Positions 60,009 through 64,000 of a stretch of DNA of 64,000 bases are shown one piece after another. Positions within the stretch are counted from its first letter, which is position 1; each line of letters starts with the position of its first letter. This DNA comes from Aminithiophilus ramosus (lineage in GTDB: Bacteria > Synergistota > Synergistia > Synergistales > Aminithiophilaceae). The notes beneath the pieces were generated by a model. It ran no database searches, was not told where the DNA came from, and saw only the letters and a list, made by a program, of their open reading frames with translations. The position numbers and the translations under genes are program-made. The DNA is taken from the NCBI RefSeq assembly GCF_018069705.1, contig NZ_CP072943.1, positions 1,105,260 through 1,169,259 on the forward strand. The letters are read 5' to 3'.

Positions 60009-60040
60009 GTTCTCGTCGCCTTCTCGAAGGCGACGAGAAC
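60009..60040. repeat. Perfect stem-loop upstream of rlmN
   Basis: 14-bp perfect arms (GTTCTCGTCGCCTT and complement) closed by a CTCG tetraloop, about 160 bp upstream of the rlmN start on its transcribed side. Possible leader structure; role unknown. Confidence 0.5.
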
Positions 60041-60186
60041 GCCCCGCCCCGCCGCCCCCTTCGGGGCGAACGCCGCCGATGTGACCGCGCTCCGAGAGAA
60101 AAGGGCAGCGGGGCTTTCCTCCCTTCCGCGATGGACTCCGACTCCGCACCGGAAGAGCTCGCCGTCGGGAGAGATTCTTCCTGCCA

Positions 60187-60221
60187 CGAAAAGGGACGGC
60201 CCTTGCAGAGAGTCGTCCCTT
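60187..60221 (-). terminator. Rho-independent terminator of the second chemoreceptor gene
   Basis: On the minus strand AAGGGACG (60221-60214) pairs with CGTCCCTT (60198-60191), followed by TTCG; 25 nt after the stop. Stem 8 bp, loop 15 nt. Confidence 0.65.
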
Positions 60222-60245
60222 ACCTCCTCCCTCGATTCGGCGATT

Positions 60246-62000
60246 TTATCGGCTCTCCCTGGCAGGAACGAGACCGCCTTCGGTGCCTCCGATTCGGAAG
60301 AAGGCCATTCTCTCTTTCAGTTCCTCGCTCACCTGGGCCAGCCCCTCCGCTCCATGGGCCATACGTTCGGCGGCCTGAGACACCTCGCCGACCTGGCTGC
60401 CCACTCTGTGAGCCATGGCATTGGAGTCACCGACCTTGCCCGCCATGTCCTGAACGGCCGAGGCGATCTCCTCGCTGGAGGCGGCCTGCTCCTCGCTGAC
60501 GGCGGCCACGTCCTGCGTCGACGCGGCAATCTTCTCCAGCGCCCCCAGGATGAGGGTGATCTTCTCGGCGACGTCGCGCACGAGGCGATCGACGTTGCGG
60601 GCCCCCTCCTGATTGCGCCCCGCTCCTTCCTTCACGGCGACCAGATCGGAGGCGATCGATCCGGCCAGGTCGGCGATGTTGCGCGCCGCCCCGTTGGACT
60701 CCTCGGCCAGCTTGCGCACCTCTTCGGCGACGACGGCGAAGCCCCGGCCGTGCTCGCCCGCCCGGGCCGCCTCGATGGCGGCGTTGAGGGCCAGCAGGTT
60801 CGTCTGGTCGGCGATGCCCGAGATGGTCCCGACGATCTTCTGGATCTGAGCCGCCTTGGCGGCCAACTCCACCGTGGCTCTGGCCGAGTCCTCGACCCGT
60901 TCGATCTGGCCGGCCACGTCGGCCACCGTCGTCTTGACGACGGCCATTCCGGCCTCTCCGGCCCGGCGGGCCCCTTCGACCTGCTGCGAGACGTCGCCGC
61001 TTCGCGCGGCCGCCGTCCCGGCCCCGGCGGCCACCTCTTCGACGCTGGCGTTCAGCTCCTGTCCGATGGCGGCCAAGTTCTCCATGGCATCTTCCAGAGA
61101 CTCGGCTCCCGATCGGGCCTCCTCGACGCCGGCGTTGGATTGTTCCGCGAGGGCGGCTATTTCCTCGGCCTCGTGGCCGAGCCTGACGGCGACGGATCCG
61201 ACGGCACCGATGACCTCGCGCAGAGCTGTCCCCATCATCTCAAGCTTGGCGGCGATGTCGGCGACCTCGTCGCGCCCCTCGTCGGAGAAGGAGACCGTCA
61301 GATCTCCCCCGGCGAAGCGCTCGACGAGAGCCTCCAGGCGGGCGAGAGGTCTCGTGACGCCCCGCCCGACGGCCCAACCGATGAGGGCGGACAGGAAGAG
61401 GGCCGAAAGGGAGGCGATGAGAAGCCGCCTCGAGGCGACGCCATTGGCTGCGAGAACGGACTCCTTCCCGCTTTCGGCGAAAGCCTCCTGGCGCTCGGCG
61501 AAGGCGAGGAGGGCGGCCTGATAGGCCTCGCTCAGCGGAGCGACATCCTCAAGAAAGATCTCGTAGGCGATCCGGTTCTGGTTGGCCTGGGCCAGTATGA
61601 TGACTTCCTGACGGGCGTCGACGAAGGCTTTGCGGGCCTCGCCGACGCGGGCCAGAAGACGGCGATCCTCGTCGTCGAGATCGGCCTCGCCGATACGGGC
61701 AAATCCCTCGTCGATGAGACGGGTTCTTTCGTCCATCTCCTTCAGGATGGCCCTGTTGCGTCCCTCGTCGTCGGTGAGCATGAGGTGATAGGTCTCGCGC
61801 TCCGTCACCGTGACATGGGTGCAGATGTCCTTGGCGATGAGGGCGGGAACGAGAGCGTTCTCGTAAAGATCGACGAGGTTCTCTCCGGCGTGTTCCGCCG
61901 CTCCGTAGCCGATGTAGCCGACGGCGGCGACGGAAAGAGCCGAGACGGCGACGAGGATCAGGATTTTGGCGAACGTTCGCATGCGGCGCAGCAGGGCCAT
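60246..62000 (-). CDS. Methyl-accepting chemotaxis protein with four-helix-bundle sensor
   Basis: A 584-residue chemoreceptor. First helix at about 8-30, a helical periplasmic domain of the 4HB_MCP type ([25 protein letters not shown] ... [20 protein letters not shown]), a second helix near 185-205, HAMP ([27 protein letters not shown]), and a signalling domain with [24 protein letters not shown] at 62000 has GGAGG 7 nt upstream; the longer frame is not supported. A 179-bp stretch (60646-60824) differs from the other chemoreceptor gene at only one base. Confidence 0.94.
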   Translation of the reverse strand: MALLRRMRTFAKILILVAVSALSVAAVGYIGYGAAEHAGENLVDLYENALVPALIAKDICTHVTVTERETYHLMLTDDEGRNRAILKEMDERTRLIDEGFARIGEADLDDEDRRLLARVGEARKAFVDARQEVIILAQANQNRIAYEIFLEDVAPLSEAYQAALLAFAERQEAFAESGKESVLAANGVASRRLLIASLSALFLSALIGWAVGRGVTRPLARLEALVERFAGGDLTVSFSDEGRDEVADIAAKLEMMGTALREVIGAVGSVAVRLGHEAEEIAALAEQSNAGVEEARSGAESLEDAMENLAAIGQELNASVEEVAAGAGTAAARSGDVSQQVEGARRAGEAGMAVVKTTVADVAGQIERVEDSARATVELAAKAAQIQKIVGTISGIADQTNLLALNAAIEAARAGEHGRGFAVVAEEVRKLAEESNGAARNIADLAGSIASDLVAVKEGAGRNQEGARNVDRLVRDVAEKITLILGALEKIAASTQDVAAVSEEQAASSEEIASAVQDMAGKVGDSNAMAHRVGSQVGEVSQAAERMAHGAEGLAQVSEELKERMAFFRIGGTEGGLVPARESR

Positions 62001-62557
62001 GGCGGTACCTCCTTCTTTCAGCAGAGAAAAGGCCAAAGAATGTCCCAACGACAAGGGAGGATCGACCTGACAGGGCTTCCATTTTATGGACTTCAACCGA
62101 CAACCTCTCCGGCCCAAAGGCCGCAGCCACCCGGAAAAGCGTTTTCTCCCCAAGGGGCCTCCATCTCCTGCCGGACAGGAACAAATCGGAACATTCCGCC
62201 TTGTCGATCTTGATGCCACCTGGCGCCCACTATACCAAAACCGAGAAGGCAACACCATCCGAATTCAGCGGCCGACCAGGCTCCACCGGATCTTTCGTCC
62301 CCGTTCCGCCAGGGTCCGATCAGGCCGATGACGTCCGAAGCCCGACCGCCGATGAGGGCGGGAGCCGCCACGACGGAAGGTTCCCGGCGACAGGGGAAGC
62401 CCCTTCCCCCTCGCCCACGACCTCCTTCCGACGAATCGAATCGGATCGGGGCCTCTTGACGCATTTTTGACGGCCGGAGACTATCGTTCCTTCAAGGACA
62501 CAAAGGGAACCTCTCCGGCGAAGAGGCCCTTCGTGAAGAGCATGGGAGGGATGGCAC
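62001..62557. other. Divergent intergenic region before the molybdenum hydroxylase operon
   Basis: About 557 bases between two divergent genes. It must hold both promoters. Open frames present lack ribosome binding sites and domain similarity. I see no RNA gene or repeat. Confidence 0.5.
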
Positions 62558-63022
62558 GTGAAAGTCACCATGACCGTCAACGGACGGCTCCGCGAGGCCG
62601 ACGTCGAGGCCACGCTCCGTCTCGTCGATCTTCTGCGGAACCGCTTCGGGCTGACGAGCGTCAAGGAAGGGTGTTCGGAGGGAGAGTGCGGCGCCTGTAC
62701 CGTCCTCGTCGACGGCAAGGCCGTCACCTCCTGCACGGTCCTCGCCTTTCAGATGGAGGGCAGGTCGGTGACGACGCTGGAGGGTCTGAGCGACGGCGAG
62801 CGTCACCCCCTCCAGCAGGCCTTCATCGATAACGACGCCGTCCAGTGCGGCTTCTGCACGCCCGGCATGATTCTGTCGGCCAAGGCCCTTCTCGACGCCA
62901 ACCCCTCTCCCACGGAGGAGGAAGTCCGCCGCGCCCTGGAGGGAAACCTCTGCCGCTGCACGGGCTATCTCCCCATCGTCAGGGCCGTTCTCGACGGCGC
63001 CGAGAGGCTCCGTTCGCGATGA
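62558..63022 (+). CDS. Xanthine-dehydrogenase-family 2Fe-2S subunit
   Basis: A 154-residue small subunit of a molybdenum hydroxylase, carrying two 2Fe-2S clusters that pass electrons from the Mo site to FAD. N-terminal plant-type cluster: EGCSEGECGACTVLVDGKAVTSC. C-terminal helical cluster: QCGFCTPGMILSAKALL and NLCRCTGYLPIVRAV. All eight Cys are present. GTG start with GGGAGGG 7 nt upstream. The stop overlaps the FAD-subunit gene (ATGA). Confidence 0.95.
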   Translation: MKVTMTVNGRLREADVEATLRLVDLLRNRFGLTSVKEGCSEGECGACTVLVDGKAVTSCTVLAFQMEGRSVTTLEGLSDGERHPLQQAFIDNDAVQCGFCTPGMILSAKALLDANPSPTEEEVRRALEGNLCRCTGYLPIVRAVLDGAERLRSR

Positions 63023-63822
63023 GGGGCGCCCGTCCCACCGACCTGGGAACCTTGAGGGCCCTGCTGGCCTCCGATGACGGAAAGGGGCGCCTCGTCGCGG
63101 GAGGGACCGATCTCGTCGTCCACCTTCACCGACATCCCGAGGAGGAGCCCCATCTGATCGACATCTCCTCCCTCGAAGAGCTGCGGCAGATCGAGAAAGT
63201 CGGCGACGCTCTTTCCGTCGGCGCCGCCGTCACCTTTTCCGAGATCGGGGACTCGCCCCTCATCCGAGAGAGGGCCGGCGCCCTCGCCATGGCCGCCGCC
63301 GTGATGGGATCGACGCAGATCCGCAACAGGGCCACTCTGGGTGGGAACGTGGCCAACGCCTCGGCCGCCGCGGACGGCACGTCGGCCCTCTGTGCCCTCG
63401 ACGCTCTGGCCGTCGTCGAGGACAGTCGGGGCAACGAAGAGAGGGTTCCCGTCCGAACCCTCATCACCGCTCCGGGGAAAACCCTCATCGGCCCGGGCCG
63501 ATTCCTCCGCTCTTTCCTGATTCCTCCTCAGGGAGGGCCTTCGGCCTTTTTCAAGACGGGCAGCCGCCGGACCGTCACCATCTCCAAGCTCAACATCGCC
63601 CTGGGCCGCCGTCTCGTTCTTGGCGCCCTGGCCCCCGCTCCTCTCGACGTTCCCGAGGCGAAGACCCTTCTCCGAGGCCGATCGGAGGAGGCCTTTCTCG
63701 ACGGCCTGACGGCCGCCGTCGAGCGGGCCATCCCGACGCGGAGCTCTCTCGCCTACAAGCGGAGCGCCGTCCGGGGCCTGGGCGACGATCTCTGGAGATT
63801 CCTTTTGGAGGCGGGAAGATGA
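63019..63822 (+). CDS. Xanthine-dehydrogenase-family FAD-binding subunit
   Basis: A 267-residue medium subunit (CoxM/XdhB type) that binds FAD. Seen: RLVAGGTDLVVHLHRHP (FAD pyrophosphate loop), HLIDISSLEELRQIEK, VMGSTQIRNRATLGGNVANASAAADG (second FAD motif) and TVTISKLNIAL. ATG at 63019 overlaps the 2Fe-2S gene by 4 nt, and its stop overlaps the next gene as ATGA, a tightly coupled operon. The longer upstream frame lies inside the 2Fe-2S gene and is rejected. Confidence 0.94.
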   Translation: MRGARPTDLGTLRALLASDDGKGRLVAGGTDLVVHLHRHPEEEPHLIDISSLEELRQIEKVGDALSVGAAVTFSEIGDSPLIRERAGALAMAAAVMGSTQIRNRATLGGNVANASAAADGTSALCALDALAVVEDSRGNEERVPVRTLITAPGKTLIGPGRFLRSFLIPPQGGPSAFFKTGSRRTVTISKLNIALGRRLVLGALAPAPLDVPEAKTLLRGRSEEAFLDGLTAAVERAIPTRSSLAYKRSAVRGLGDDLWRFLLEAGR

Positions 63823-64000
63823 CCCTTCGCTACGTCGGCCGCGACGTGCGGCGCAACGACATCGTCGAGAAGGTCTCGGGACACCTCCGCTACCTCGCCG
63901 ATCTGCCGCCCGGGGGAACGACCCACGGCCGCCTCCTCCTTTCCTCCGTCGCTCACGGCCGGGTCCGCTCCGTCGACGGCACCGAGGCGGCGAAGGTGCC
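63819..64000 (+). CDS. Xanthine-dehydrogenase-family molybdopterin-binding subunit (5' part only)
   Basis: The first 60 codons of the large catalytic subunit, cut by the window end. It begins MTLRYVGRDVRRNDIVEKVSG, with HLRYLADLPPGGTTHGRLLLSSVAHGRV typical of the N-terminus (GxxxYxxD and the R-S-x-x-AHA-like stretch). Coupled to the FAD-subunit gene by an ATGA overlap. The substrate (xanthine, other purines or aldehydes) is determined further downstream. Confidence 0.9.
   Translation, partial: MTLRYVGRDVRRNDIVEKVSGHLRYLADLPPGGTTHGRLLLSSVAHGRVRSVDGTEAAKV

Larger units (their letters stand above)
59851..60245. other. Intergenic region between chemoreceptor and rlmN
   Basis: About 395 bases holding two features listed separately, the chemoreceptor terminator and a hairpin at 60009-60040, plus a CGCCCC/GGGGCG stem near 60053-60067. 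The open frame here has no recognisable domain, and I consider it spurious. Confidence 0.55.

Overview
The window is a high-GC bacterial chromosome segment that most likely comes from an anaerobe of the phylum Synergistota (Synergistetes). The strongest internal evidence is the C-terminus of the 49.0-50.7 kb protein: a Ser/Gly linker, one Cys, a hydrophobic helix and a basic end, as in the Synerg-CTERM sorting signal. A hybrid cluster protein, RNase J, threonine breakdown through Tdh/Kbl, a molybdenum hydroxylase, chemoreceptors and an RND pump fit a motile, amino-acid-fermenting diderm. The species assignment is inference.

Layout. 0-5.7 kb is a mobile, foreign-looking block: an IS21 element (istA/istB), an IS3 element next to it, a siderophore-type ABC permease whose 5' half is gone at the IS3 end, its intact ATPase, and a small GIY-YIG-like gene in visibly AT-richer DNA. 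5.7-8.7 kb holds a Crp/Fnr regulator facing a cupin-hcp pair, with an FNR-type palindrome between them. 8.8-25.4 kb is a long minus-strand run of housekeeping and envelope genes: RNase J, Na/Pi transporter, uppP, DUF4321, maf, DUF5693, csaB, two transketolase halves, ftsE, ftsX, an EnvC-like M23 factor, a C-terminal processing protease, a divergent polysaccharide deacetylase, purA and rimI. Many neighbours overlap by 4-25 nt. 25.5-29.1 kb encodes a class II aldolase and a secreted CsgG-like pair. 29.1-30.9 kb is gene-poor and contains tRNA-Gln, tRNA-Glu and a structured non-coding stretch.

30.9-40.5 kb holds cheW and a chemoreceptor, an M20 amidohydrolase with a YfcC-type carrier beside an IclR regulator, and a GntR regulator divergent from kbl-tdh. 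A second tRNA-Glu, identical to the first, lies at 40.7 kb. 40.9-44.8 kb has a split YeeE/YedE transporter, an HpaI-type aldolase, nudC, and a CcdA/thioredoxin pair. 44.9-52.3 kb is rich in exported proteins: DUF2207, a Pro-rich repeat protein, a SYLF protein and two paralogous beta-propeller-like proteins. 52.3-57.8 kb is a tripartite RND efflux operon in which both the tolC-type and RND genes carry an apparent +1 frameshift. 57.8-59.9 kb is rlmN with a long 11-residue-repeat tail. 60.2-62.0 kb is a second chemoreceptor. 62.6 kb to the end is a xanthine-dehydrogenase-type operon cut by the window edge.

Most interesting: the RlmN repeat tail, the two frameshifts in one efflux operon, the structured non-coding region near 29.4-29.7 kb, near-identical DNA shared by the two chemoreceptor genes, and candidate operators for hcp and for the carrier/amidohydrolase operon. 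No clearly new multi-gene system was found.
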